A DNA stretch of 64,000 nt from Ceratopteris richardii (Eukaryota > Streptophyta > Polypodiopsida > Polypodiales > Pteridaceae), in contig CM035413.1 in the NCBI GenBank assembly GCA_020310875.1, forward strand, positions 161,429,306 to 161,493,305, given 5' to 3'. Shown here one piece after another: positions 12,661 to 24,298 of the stretch. Both the position numbers and the translations under genes were made by a program. Under the pieces are notes generated by a model. It had not been told where the DNA came from, did not search any database, and worked only from the letters and a program-made list of their open reading frames with translations. Each line of letters starts with the position of its first letter. The stretch's first letter is position 1.

Positions 12661-12959
12661 TCATCAAGTAGAGTCAATTTCATACTCTAAACCTCATTGT
12701 TGATATACAAATCAACCAATCATAACATTTAGAGCATGAAATTTTATTCTTTTACCCTCACTCATTCTTATATTAAACAACCTATGCTGATTCTCCATAT
12801 TTGATAACAATGATGTACATGCTTCTACTTATCATTGCCTATGTGAGCATGTAAAAATGACTTCCATGTGTGCTCATGTTTTTTTATCTTGAAAAATAAA
12901 CTACCTTTCCATATTCATGAATAATGGTGATCCTACTTCTAATGGTTTTATCAATCCTT
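12661..12959. other. No recognisable feature
   Basis: AT-rich sequence between two retroelement relics. I see no coding pattern, repeat or regulatory site that I can support. Confidence 0.6.
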
Positions 12960-15470
12960 ATATCTAACAATGTGAAGTATCCATTGTGTGTCTCCTTGCA
13001 TTCATGCACAAAGAAAACATATAGATTGTGGGAATCATATTTCCTTCATCTCCTTCACTGAAGTCTCCCACTTTGTCTACATGGATAGGAATGATTTTGG
13101 AAGTGAATTCATCATGAGCATGCTGAATCAACATGGGTTGCTCACTTTCTTTTTTTCCATGACCTAGCTTCATAGAGGGATTCTTAGGAGACTGTTGAGT
13201 TGGATTGACCCTCTTTCTTTGCAACATGGTTATTTTATGGAACTCTAATTTCTCTTCATATGCACCTAAATTTCTAGGTAAGGATCCTATACTTAGTGCA
13301 GTTTCTAACTCAAAATCAGGTTGGATAGATGCGTTATATGGATCTACCTGTCTTCTAGAGGTGGATCTAGAAGATTGAGTTATGATAAAGTTGGTTTTGG
13401 GCTTTGCATCTCTTTCCATCTCTTGGCTTGCAATGATTCACAAATCTTTCATTGTTTTCTTGATTTCTAAGCTTGTCATGCATTCTTTGTCGGGTACCTT
13501 TATTTTATGAGACTCTAAGCAAGTGTCTTGATTTCTAGGTCCCTATGGCTCTACAATTGGATTTGACTTTCCCAAAATCTTGTCTTGCCTAGTCAACTAC
13601 CTAAATTGATCTTTAAGGATGCACATGTAAGGAAAGGTTGGAGGATCCTTTTCAAGCATCTTCTGAGCTACTTCAATCATTTCTTTGCAAATTTCTACAT
13701 GCTCCCTCTCCAAGTCTAGCCTATAGTAGCATTTATCATGGTTTTCAATGTTGGTTCCTTTGTGGATTTTTTGGTGGTGGACTTACAATACTAGCTTGAA
13801 ATTTGGATCAACTGTATAGGATACATGGGATTGAGCTGATGAACCTCTCATTCAGATTTCTCACTTTGTTCCTTGGCTATATTTAATTTGGCTTCCTCTT
13901 AGGCTTGTTTGACTTGATTCTCCAACTCTTTGAGTCACTTCTTGATTCTCTTGGATCTTATATTGTGATGCATTTTACCCAATGTTTATTTCTCTTTCTC
14001 ACTTGTCAACATGTCTAAATTTTTGGATTGAGCCTTTCTCTTGGCTTTGGCTCTCATGATGGAATAGGTTGGATTTTCCTCAACTTCATTTCTCTCAATC
14101 ATCTCGACCTCACTAGGCAATTGGTAGGTTTGAATAGCCACTGAGATTCTCCTTGACGAATTTGGTAGTCTTAAAGCCAATGAGTGATTCCACAATCATG
14201 TTAGCATATTATTCCTTGTATTATTGATGGGAATCTTTGGGATCTAGGAAATGGATCTATTTAAGATGGAAGATTTTCTAAGATCTCATCTAGGTTTACT
14301 TGAATTTCCTTCCCTCAATGGAGCCTTTAGGATGGTCACATGTAACTCCTAATGTGCAAGATTTTCCTCAACTAAAGTAGAGGTACCTACACTCAAAGGA
14401 TTGTTCGATTGAGGGTGGTAAGGATAGTCCTTGAATAAGTGATCTATCATGCACTTACGATAGTGAAGGTAGTTATACTCAATGGATGATGTATTTATTG
14501 TTTTCTTCTCGAGTACTATTGGTGGAGAGGTCTGAACTATCACTAAATGATTCCTTGTAGTGTCAAGATTCATGTAACTAGATGGACTTTGCTTATCACT
14601 TTGGTTAGCAAGATGCATGGTTTTCTAGAAGTGTTGTTGTGGGTGTGAAGCTCTCCATGTATTAATCTTGAGCATACATGGATTTCCTAAATTGCATTTG
14701 ATATCGTGTTCCTTGTATATTGTAAACTTGACTAGCTTGAAGATGAGGTGGAATATAAACATTTGGATTACAAGGCTCTACAACTTCCTATGAATACTCG
14801 GATGCTTAGGCTCCAAGGTGGGTAGTGCAAGCAATCTAGGAGGGCGCACTTAAGCATGGCCTATATCAATGTGGATGTACATTGCTAGATGGTTCTTCTA
14901 CCACTTGAGGTGGTGGAGAAGGTGGTGCTTGTAGGTACTTTTTGTATAGCCACTCCATAAAGTCCTCAAAGCTTCATAACATTTTCCTCCAAGAATAAGT
15001 GTTGGTGATCATATTTCCCAATCCTTCTTTCTAGGATGCCCTAAGGTGGATCATGGTTGCAAATTTTCCTTGCCCTTGGATTTTTGTATGGTTAGTGTGA
15101 GATCTAGATTCTTGTTCATTTTGACACATTTCCTCATGCAATCTGAAAGTGAATCAAGCTTCATGCAGAAGATACTCACCCATAGTCCAACATTGGTTAG
15201 GCTATCTAAGAACAGTGTTGTCAGCTTTTTTCTAAAGGAAAATGACAGAAACATTATTGCAATAGCTCTTCGAAAGTTTCATGTCTGATGCTAGTATGTA
15301 TGAATTCACTAATGAATTTTTGCAAGAGTTCATTAGTGTTTTAACTCCCCCCACTTTTATGTATGAAACCAAGCCGTGGCAAGAGCTTTCAAAGTGATTC
15401 CAAGTGTGTGGTACTAAGTGAAGAAGCTCTCCACTTATACCCTTAGCATTTGACAACATTTGGCCTCAGG
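12960..15470 (-). mobile_element. Gypsy gag/protease-leader relic, minus strand
   Basis: Minus-strand coding traces match the gag end of Gypsy elements E and G. IPIHVDKVGDFSEGDEGN (near 13035-13090) corresponds to IPLDKIGDMSEGEEGN in G and IPIDKIGGYCEGEEGN in E. A decayed knuckle with the same short spacing (RKC-MID-H) lies near 14440-14470. A gag-core-like stretch (NKNLDLTLTIQKSKGKENLQ) lies near 15050-15120. No LTR or pol is attached. Old and broken in many places. Confidence 0.7.
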
Positions 15471-15879
15471 GGATCTAAGATCACCCATTCTATGAGAACA
15501 TTTTTGTGCCATATTTGTTACTTCAATATGTCAAAGAGGTCTCCCTAGATCAAGATTTTGGACTATCGGTTTAGGAGCAATCACATCTAATGTTTTTTGA
15601 CTCTACCTGTTTCTACTCATTATGAGGTTTCTTGTACTAGACTGGCAAACATGGATGGCATACGAACTTGGAAGAGGAGTTGCCCTTGAGAAAAGTACAA
15701 GTGGCTATAGAGAGAGGAGAGAGGGAAATTGTTCCATCTCCTTGTATCTACATGTTCTTCCCCTCATGATTATCTGCATACTTGGTCTATTACTCTTGGG
15801 ATGTGGAAAACACCATAAAGATTCACTTGAATATGAAACATAATGCAATTCCACCAAGGCATTATCTCGAGGTATCTTA
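15471..15879. other. No recognisable feature
   Basis: Sequence between a Gypsy relic and a Copia relic. There are short open frames on both strands, but none shows a family motif or coding signal that I can support. Confidence 0.5.
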
Positions 15880-16360
15880 TGAGCTAACACTAAACCTATT
15901 TGGAAATCCCTTTTCATTGAGCATGGACCTTGCAGCTTCCACAATAGCTCTGTTTCTCTTCTCTACTACATCATTGAGTTTGGGTGTATACCTTGTAGTG
16001 ACTTCCCTTTTAATGCCTCTTTCATGTAGGTAGGCACCAAATTTAGAAGAAAATTATTCTCCTCCACCATCGAATCTGATTCTTTTCAAAGTCCTACGTG
16101 TTTGGTTTTCAATAAGAGCAACATACTTCTTAACGCAATTAAAAACTTCATCCTTGTGCTTCATGAAAAACAGAATGGTCCACCTTCTATAATCATCTAT
16201 GAAAGACACATATATCTTGAGCCTGATATAGATGGCTCCTTACTAGGACCCCACACATCCATGTGTACTAGATCCAAAATATTTTGATATGCATATCCCT
16301 TTCTATTGAAAGGTTGTCTATGAGCCTTGCCGAATTGACAAGGTTCACACTTATAAATCA
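15880..16360 (-). mobile_element. Copia integrase relic, minus strand
   Basis: Minus-strand traces of a B-like Copia integrase. A CEPCQFGKAHRQPF zinc-binding end lies near 16310-16350, DYRRWTILFFMKHKDEV near 16150-16200, RFDGGGE near 16060-16085 and an EAARSMLNEKG-like end near 15900-15930. It stops exactly where a (TA)n microsatellite starts. Broken fossil. Confidence 0.75.
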
Positions 16361-16386
16361 TATATATATATATATATATATATATA
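16361..16386. repeat. (TA)13 microsatellite
   Basis: 26 bp of pure TA, followed by a short GTAT-type repeat (about 16398-16417). Confidence 0.95.
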
Positions 16387-16426
16387 GTGTATTTGTGTAC
16401 GTATGTATGTATGTATGATGTAAAAG

Positions 16427-16431
16427 AAGAA

Positions 16432-16481
<50 letters not shown>

Positions 16482-16486
16482 AAGAT
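16427..16486. repeat. (GA)n microsatellite, interrupted
   Basis: About 60 bp of GA/AG repeats with a few GG interruptions. Confidence 0.93.
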
Positions 16487-18998
16487 AAAGTTTAATAAAT
16501 ATTTCTCTAAAACAAATTTTGATACCAAATCTTTGGCATGATTCAGGACCGAAGATGTATGTGAAATTGTGGTAGGACTATGTATGCCCCTCAAGAACTG
16601 TCAAAATGGCAGGCTAAGAATATGCTCATTGAATGTCTTCTAGAAAATTCATTGATGGCAAAAAGTGAAAATAACCAAATGTGAACGGACCTAACTTTTA
16701 ATCGAGGAATTCATTTGGCGAGCCAAAGGTGGCTTCCCATAGACAAATGTGTGGTGTATTAGCTCCTGAAGATGGTTCACTTCAAACAACTTCCATGTGC
16801 AAATGGGAACTCTTCAGCTCCATCAGTAATATTTGCACAAGTGCTAGAATTTCACCTTTTGCACAAGATGTGGCTTCCAAACAAGGATTTCAATGGAATA
16901 AAAAATCTTGTGAAGTTGAGGGACCTTTGCCAAGGTTCATGTACATAAACAAGCTCTATCGAGACGAGCTCAAATGCAAGCTGATGAAGGTGCACAAAGT
17001 TGATACCTGATGAAATTTAACTTGGCTTCTAGATGCAAGCTGACATTGTGTGTACCTAAGTCGTAGAGCCTTAGGGACTTATGTCAATTGAGATTATACC
17101 TCAATCACCCCAAAAGTACGTATACTGGTGGATTAATACACATTTAATTATCAATGAGAGATTAGACATATCAATTGTATGAAGACATGAACACACATGA
17201 TGTTACGTGAAGTGCCTATGCTATAATGCATGTGACTTGTCTTAGCTACCTCTCTTACTCATTGATCCTCAGAAAATGCACGTCGTGATACCTATTACAA
17301 TAGTAAGCACAAGTTCTAACTTTTCTCTTAGTAGCTTTGAACTCCAAATATGGTCATTGTTTTGAAGCTCTTGACGAGACGCATCTAATTGTGGCAATTT
17401 CAATCGGATATGAAAAATGTGCTTCAAGTTATGAGCAAAATAGGGATTGGCACGAAACATCGACACATGCTCAACAACTCCTCAAGCCTCACACACACAC
17501 TACAAGAGTCCAAACATGAAGGGGAGGGGTAGAAAAAAGTTCTAAGCACGCATTCCAAGCATGAAACACACACACAAGCTCTTGGAGAAGAAGATAATCA
17601 ACTCACAAGAGGCAAATTCGAAAATCAACTTGAGTTCTCTTAATGGCAAAAAGTCCTTTACAAGAGTCACCAAGTGACTCATATACATGTGCCTTAGAAT
17701 TGGTCCTTTCACACAAGAGATTAGCACTTTTATCGAAAGACACTAAATTACTACTTTGTTATAAGGATTATGTTACAATATTTGGCCTTCGTGCATCTAG
17801 AGGAATCCTCTAGTGCAGTTACATAGCTTCGTGAGGTGTTTCATAAATACTTCAAGAAGAAAATTTGTGTCCATAATTTGAAAATTTTTTGGGGTCCTTT
17901 TTCTGTGCTCCTTTTCTCTACAACACTCTCCCCCTCTTTGTCTCTGTCGTCCCTTTCCATGCTTTGATTATTTTTGTATCTTTGTGTTCATAGTGGGTCT
18001 CATCCTTAGTTGATAGCATCTCTATAGTTGACCACCGCCAACACCCAGTGATTGAGGAAGCCTTCTGGACTTTCAGAGAATTTGTTAACTTATCCGAGGC
18101 TCAATCCTATGCTTTTGTCTTCCCCTTGGTATTCCTTACATTCATACCTGAGGGTGGCTATATTATCGTTGATGCCTATTAAGCTCTATTCCAGTGCACA
18201 CACCTAGCGGCTAAGAATGTGACTATCTTAGTCACCCTTTTCAACTTTTCAGCCTCTACCCCTTTCTAACTTTTGGCCTTTGAATAAATCTTTTTTCTCA
18301 CACATCTGGCCCTTTTGTATTGCTTAAGCTTGTTTACTTATTTTCACCGCATGCACCATTTGGTAAGCACTGCATCTGGTTTTTTCTTGGTTGATGCTTC
18401 AAAGGTCTTGTGTTTAGTCTTTTTTAATACACTTTGGGACCTCCTTCTTTCACATTGCAGACTCATGCATGCCATTAGGGGAAAAATGAACCCTACATGG
18501 GCCTTTTAGATTAAGGAGTGATTAGTGATGGACCTATCAGAAGAGGGTGGCGGCCATAGTCTATGCCCTATAAAATACTAGGCTGAACGGGGGAGAGGAG
18601 ACATATTTCTCCCTTATTTAATGAGTTGCCTCTAGAGGGAGAAGGAATCTCGTAACTTAGTTGGGCCCAAAAATTCAAAATTTCTAAAAAGTTAAAAAAT
18701 TCATCATAACACCTAAGAATGGACCCCCCATTACTTTTTAGGGTCAAAAGTACTCTTTTTGACCTCAAATTCAAAATCTATGCATGTTTTGAGCTGAAAA
18801 AATGGCTTTCTTCAAAAACACTCAAAAAAGAGTTATTTGCTTCCTAAACCTCACATTTTCATACCCAGGTCCCAAAAGGTCATCTTTTCCCACTACTTTC
18901 ACTCTGTATCACGCCATTGAAGCTCCTATTTCTACACTCCAACCTACTTGCATCTCCTATCTCAAATTACTATTGTAGCTTGAAGACCTTTAGCTTCA
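16487..18998. other. Mostly featureless; possible decayed LTR element around 17930
   Basis: No protein family recognised on either strand. Near 17925-17945 the minus strand reads AAAGAGGGGGAGAGTGTTGT, the form of a polypurine tract followed by an LTR start (TGTTGT...). That would place an old minus-strand LTR to the left, ending near 17931. No second LTR, primer site or pol sequence was found, so this is only a possibility. The short open frames elsewhere in the stretch look random. Confidence 0.35.
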
Positions 18999-20236
18999 AT
19001 GGCAACATCTAAAGCTTCTAGGCGACCAAAAGTTGAAATCCTCACATTAAGATGTCACAATATCAAAGCCACAGATGGATAATGGCTATCACATGAGTAC
19101 TCCAAAGGTGCATGGGTGTACATGCAACCCTCTAGAGTTGGGCCTCATTGAGTTAGAGATCGTGGAAACTTGGATCTTCATTGAAAGGGAGAGTTATTTG
19201 GCTTCAAGAAGCACAAAGACAATGGGATGGTTGCTATTGTACAACATGTTTTTACAATGGCAACTATGAAACTTGAAAAATCTAATAGAATGAGATATCC
19301 TGTGAATTGCAAGTATTACTCTACACTGTTATATGTTTTCTTGTGTTGAATATATTTCTCAACTATTTAGATATGTTTTTTTTTGTTTTAGATATATTTC
19401 CTTCTACTTTGGTGGAAGAGCAACCACTTCATAGTCTTATAGCCCCTCTACAATGAATGGTTTTGGAAGGTTAGAGAGAATTGAAGTACATTCTCTTCTT
19501 AACTTGGAGTGGCCAAAACCTGATATATGGTCCGTATCATCTTTGAAGCACAAGATGATAATGGATATATAGAACTCTTTGAAATTCACAAAAGTGTCTA
19601 GGTCTATAGGTTTGCACTGGTCTTTTCCCATCCATTGTTTTGTATATTTATTCCAAGGATTCTCATTCCAAGAGACTTCCACCATGTTCATGTGTAAAGA
19701 TATCACATATGAGCAAGTCAAAAGTCTTGTTGGTGAAAATTGGGGTTTGATAGAAGGAATTGCAAAAGGTGATAAATATCTTTGTAAAATAGGTGGAGCA
19801 AGTATAGGATTTCGATATTTGAAACAACATACTTCATTATACATTATATTCTACTATGATCGTTGGATGTGCAAACTTGGCAAATGGATACCATTTCAAA
19901 GTTTAGAGGGAACTTTACATTCATTTGAAATAAAGCTTAGATTGCCCAACAATACAGAAACCATTTTAGTGAATAATCATTAGACCTTGGCTAATGTGAG
20001 AGAACACTTGGTGATTATGGGGTTTGAAGGACTAACTCAATCCAAATTCAAAATACAAGGACATAAAGTGAGAAATGTTTTGTGCTTTTGTTAAAGTAAT
20101 CTTTTCATTATTGCTTATTTTACTTTTATAACACTAATTTCTTGCAAATTGATTACAGGTGGCTAGAAGTTTGGAATACAAAATGAAAGTCCCTGTAGAT
20201 TGGAGCAAAGATGAAACAGAACTCTCATTGTCATAG
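18999..20236 (+). pseudogene. Broken multi-exon gene of unknown function
   Basis: A frame opening MATSKASRRPKVEILTLRCH at 18999 keeps its phase to about 19330 apart from three in-frame stops (beginning KGELFGFKKHKDNGMVAIVQ again near 19185). A plausible acceptor (TTTTGTTTTAG, ending 19391) opens a second block that carries coding-like sequence to about 20075 with three more stops. It includes a segment around FMCKDITYEQVKSLVGENWG (near 19690) and YYDRWMCKLGKWIPF (near 19855). A good acceptor (TTGATTACAG, ending 20158) leads to a 26-codon last exon ending at TAG 20236. Frame conservation with point stops suggests a once-real gene now decayed. I do not recognise the family. The DITYEQV segment faintly recalls N-terminal regions of MULE transposases, which I could not confirm. 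Confidence 0.45.
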
Positions 20237-20602
20237 TTCTTTTGCAACCTGATAGTGTCACTTTTTGGGTCCTAGTCATTGTATCTCATGGTTTTTGCAC
20301 TTTCAAGAACCTTATAAAAAGTAGGACAATCAAGTCATGTTAGATATTGTATATACATTCTTATTTGCAATGGTAATTTCAAAACTTTTGGAATGTCAAA
20401 AAGTCTACATTCACTACTTTGAAATGTGGTTGCTCATGTTTTTTGTTGTGTTATGTTTAGACATTTGCTTTGAAGCAAAAAAATTCATATTCTTTGGTGT
20501 TCTGTGCATTATTTTGTCATCAGAAACACATTTTTTGAACTTTCACTACTTTATTATGTACTTTTAAAAGTGGGCCCAGTCACTTTAAAAACTTGAAACT
20601 AC

Positions 20603-20610
20603 TATAAAAA
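20603..20610 (+). promoter_or_regulatory. TATA box of the unknown gene at 20697
   Basis: TATAAAAA, about 90 bp upstream of the start codon. A start of transcription around 20635-20640 would leave a leader of about 60 nt, normal for a plant gene. Confidence 0.6.
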
Positions 20611-20696
20611 TGGGTTCTATGTGCTCATTTATCACATTTACACTCACAAAGAGCTAGAAAGCACAGACCAGCCAATAGATTTCTCGCACGCAAGCA

Positions 20697-22160
20697 ATGG
20701 CTGTTAGCACTTCCACTCCCATGAAATCTCCTCAAGCTCTATTCATGGAGTTTTTGGATACTACAAACTACAACGGTCATACAGATTTGTATGACCTAGT
20801 CTGTAGAGTCCCTAATCTTGAAGGGACAATAGCCATGAACTCTGATGTGATCGAGGAGATTACAGATTTTATGGAATTCAATATATTAAGATACGCTATA
20901 GATACTCTAGCATATGAGTGTAAATGGGTCCCCTGTGACCTACTTTTGTACATTCATAAAGGAGATGAGGCGTTTGTGAAGCGCTTAAAGTGTTTCATGG
21001 CTGTTGTTGAGGATGCAGGGCACCTGTTACATGACACAGTGTCCTTAATTAAACAATTCAATAAGAAGAGGAAAATGGGAAGAAAATATCTTTCCTATGT
21101 TGCAACAACAATCTTTTTTGTCAATGATGAGCCCGAACCTACACCCATGGACCTACCCCATCTTGTCATTGGGGGTTTTTTAATGACAAAAAGGAACTCG
21201 AGATAGAAGCTCTCAACTTATTAGAAGAGAGTCAAAAAATTTGCAAAGAATTTCCACAAGGGGTAGTGGACAAATTAAAGGAAGCCAGTACAAAAAATAT
21301 TCCACCCTCCACTTTAGAGCCCGTGGAACCCACTCTACCGGAGGTAGATATGGAAATGTTTTTAGTGGTACTTGTCGACGGAGAAGAAGTTTTGTTCCTG
21401 CATGATATTGAGAAGGCATTCAGTCTACACCTCGACAAATACCTAAGTATTTTTTGCTCGATATCGGATGTTCCCATTGAAAACACTTGTGACATAATTG
21501 AGAAGACAACAATTACACTTGGTGATTTAGTTGTAGAAACCATTGCATTTGTGTGTGAAGAGATTTGAGTGATGCCAACAAAAATGCCACTGAAGAAGAT
21601 CTGGTTGCAGCAAAGGAAAGAATTTTGGAGAAGAAGATTCCAACATCCCCTGTTGTGGAGCAAAGTGGCATCGCTCACTCTTCGATTCCACTAGATGCAA
21701 TGGGAAGAGGAGAGGATGAAGATAGGCTTCAAGATGTAAGTATCTAATGATATTTATGATTGTCTCATATTCATACAAGATGTATCTAATGCATTTTATG
21801 ATTGTCTATGTGCAGGAAGCAATTGAAGTGGATAAATTTGCTGCAAGGAGTGGTGGTGATCGTGTTGCTCGTGGAAGTGGCTCTTCCTTGGAACATTACA
21901 TTGGGAAATTACCAAAGGAAGATTTTGTCATAATCCACAAGGACGTTTCCCCTCAAGGGCACTTCATGACTTGGTGTCTGAAGGCCTTGAGCAAAGTTTT
22001 GTGCCTATCTACATTAATGCAAGGGACCAATTGTATATTTCTGGTTAGGAGGTCCTTTGCCTTTACTACCCTAGGAGTTAACTTTCGAGGAAAAATATTA
22101 GGTCAAATAGGAATAGCTTTAGGTCTTGGATTGACAGACCCTCAATTAATATCCCAATAA
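20697..22160 (+). CDS. Unknown gene with one 80-bp intron; two apparent frameshifts
   Basis: The start ATG at 20697 has good plant context (GCAAGCAATGGCT) and a TATA box upstream. The product begins MAVSTSTPMKSPQALFMEFL and would be roughly 460 residues. A canonical GT-AG intron (GTAAGT at 21736, TGCAG ending 21815) joins ...DRLQD to EAIEVDKFAARSGG in phase 0; the stop is TAA 22158-22160. Coding character continues along the whole length but the frame moves twice: around the G5T6 run at 21171-21181 and around 21556-21568. These could be real inactivating changes or assembly errors. The protein has no signal peptide or membrane segment and no motif I know. The middle part is acidic (VEPTLPEVDMEMFLVVLVDG). 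The intron contains an imperfect direct duplication. Function unknown; possibly lineage-specific. Confidence 0.55.
21736..21815 (+). other. Intron of the unknown gene
   Basis: 80 bp, GTAAGT donor and TGCAG acceptor, phase 0. Inside it, GTATCTAATGATATTTATGA and the later GTATCTAATGCATTTTATGA are copies of one segment, each followed by TTGTCT, so about half the intron is an imperfect tandem duplication. Confidence 0.7.
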
Positions 22161-22328
22161 GTTTTGACTTACCAAGTGCCTCTATCTTTTAGAGAAGAAA
22201 GAATGTAATGGAGAGGCTCAAGGCCAAGAGCCAATTGTAAAAATTTTCCATGTGCATTCAATCTATTGTGTCTTTATGCTTTTGATAAGCTCATAACTTT
22301 TGTAGAGTTTAAACAGTTTTTTTCCATT

Positions 22329-22484
22329 ATTTCTTGTACGTTTTGTTGCCCAAAATCCATGCAATGGCCTACGAATGTAAAAAAAAGGCCTACCACGAAA
22401 ACGTGGGGATGCGCCCTACAAAAGTTTTGGAGGGCCCATCCTCGAGTTTCCATGGCAGGCCTTTTTTTTGCATTCCTAGGTCAT
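22329..22484 (+). repeat. Foldback/hairpin repeat, copy X
   Basis: Contains a long imperfect palindrome (22364-22484) centred near 22424, with arms ATGGCCTACGAATG... and ...CATTCCTAGGTCAT. The same unit lies in inverted orientation at 22741-22895. Copy X has more mismatches in its stem. Similarity to the other copy seems to extend some tens of bases further left. It probably belongs to a small foldback or MITE-like element. Confidence 0.75.
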
Positions 22485-22740
22485 TGCATGCACGAGTTTC
22501 CCTATATTAGAAATCTATATCCCTCAATTACAACCTAAACTTGGGGAAGTGTGGAAGACTCTTCTTATGTGCAATGATTAGAGAATATCTAGACTCCTCT
22601 AGGTGCATATAAGCATGCAGCAATTTATAAGTACATTTGAAAGTTCATCAACATTGTTTATCTATTGGTTAGAGGGTTTTCATGAATTGCACCCTACCTA
22701 AGGCCAATCATATGCTCCAATGTACATGGCATATGGTTTC

Positions 22741-22895
22741 ATGGCTTAGAAATGCAAAAAAAAGGCCTGCCACAAAAACACAGGGATGGGGCTTGCAAAA
22801 CTTTTGCAGGGCCCATCCCTGTGTTTCTGTGGCAGGACTTTTTTTGCATTCCTAGGCCATTGCATGCATTTTGGGCAACAACACTTACAAGAAAT
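22741..22895 (-). repeat. Foldback/hairpin repeat, copy Y
   Basis: Near-perfect hairpin: bases 22741-22800 pair with 22801-22860 with few mismatches and almost no loop (centre GCAAAACTTTTGC). It is the inverted counterpart of 22329-22484: GGCCATTGCATGCATTTTGG here matches the complement of CCAAAATCCATGCAATGGCC there. No transposase and no clear target duplications seen. Confidence 0.78.
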
Positions 22896-22996
22896 ATAGC
22901 AAAAAGATTGATTAAACTATGCAAAACACTTTACAGAACTACTGGAAAAAGACACTTTTAGATAAATTGGAGAAATAGACTTCAAAATATGTACAT

Positions 22997-23001
22997 TAAG
23001 A
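22997..23001. repeat. Target-site duplication (left) of Copia B
   Basis: TAAGA, repeated at 29799-29803 immediately after the 3' LTR. Confidence 0.9.
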
Positions 23002-24272
23002 TGTTGGAGCAAGTCTATGACAAGCCTAAGTATTGGTTTCAGTCCCACAAAGTCATGAAAAAAGCTTTAAAATGAAGACTATGTAAAGTTCACTTGTGAA
23101 CTACCTCTTGTAACTTTTGAAGAGTTTACTTAATGTAAAAGTGAAAGAATCTTAAGTGGTTGAGTCCACTTGATCAAGAATGGAAAGAGGAGCCACGAAT
23201 TCGTGATTTGTGGTAGGTAGAGAATCAAATCAATCATTGATTAATTGGAGAGTGATTGAGGGAAGTTAGCCTCCCAAACTCAAATATAAATAGATGGCAG
23301 TTTTAGTCGTGGTTAGAGAGACCTATGTGAAGACCTCCAAGAGCTGAGCTTTATGCCATATCAAGGTGTGATTACAAGGCACACATATGTATCAGTAATT
23401 CATTGTACTTTACAAGCAATATACTTTCATTTTCATGATTATTTGAGTTCATCTTTCCATGTTATTGTGAAGTGTACTACTCACTGCCATTACTCTCAGT
23501 TTTTCTCAGTCAACTTGCAGAGATGTTTTCTCTGAGCTTGGTGCATCATTTTCAGTGATTTAACTTGGTAAAGTTAGCTCTATAAGTCTACTATAGACTC
23601 ACAAATTTGCATGTCATTTGGATGTTGCAATCTTTAGTTATGTTCAGTTGAAGTCAACAGTGTCTGTGCATTTTCACTTCTCTCTCAGGTACCCGACTTT
23701 TTCACTCATCTTGTCAGAGCCATTTCTCACTGGTTACTTATCCAAATCCAATGATTTAAAGCTTGTTGAATTCAGCGTACTATCTAGTATAATCATACAA
23801 AGTTTCATAATCATTGAATCCCTACATTTTAGTTATGTTGATTTTTCTGCTCACTGGTCTCAAACTGTAGCAGCCCGTGAAAATCGGGATGATGTCATCA
23901 GTTGTTAAAACTCATTCTCACTGTGTGGTTCATTATTTTTTATGCGATCACTCTTGAAAGTTAGATCTTTAAGTTACCTAGATTCCCCAAGAGGAATTAA
24001 GTTAATTGCTGCTGTGCTCAGAGAATTATGTAAAACACTGGACAGGTGTATGAACCAAGAATAGCAAGTTTTCACCTCTGAGCTAACTCCAACTTATCTG
24101 TTTTGATCTATCTTTTTGAGAGTGATCTTCCAAGGTACATAGGGTGTCTAATACATCCATTGGCAAGCTAAAAGGGCCCACCATATACTCTTGGAGTTCA
24201 TTTGGCTGGTGTAGATCAAGGATTTTGCAACACCTCTTCATCTTCAAGCACATACCTATCCATCTCTTCACA
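23002..24272 (+). repeat. 5' LTR of Copia B
   Basis: 1,271 bp, from TGTTGGAGCAAG to CTCTTCACA. TATA box TATAAATA at 23285-23292 within the LTR. Confidence 0.94.
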
Positions 24273-24273
24273 G

Positions 24274-24285
24274 TGGTATCAGAGC
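24274..24285 (+). other. Primer-binding site of Copia B
   Basis: TGGTATCAGAGC, complementary to the 3' end of initiator tRNA-Met, one base after the LTR. Confidence 0.88.
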
Positions 24286-24298
24286 AAGGTTGGACAAC

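Noticed and set aside
24274-24290. tRNA gene remnants (TGGTATCAGAGC at several places)
   Set aside because: These are 12-15 bp primer-binding sites next to LTRs, complementary to the tRNA 3' end, without any cloverleaf around them.
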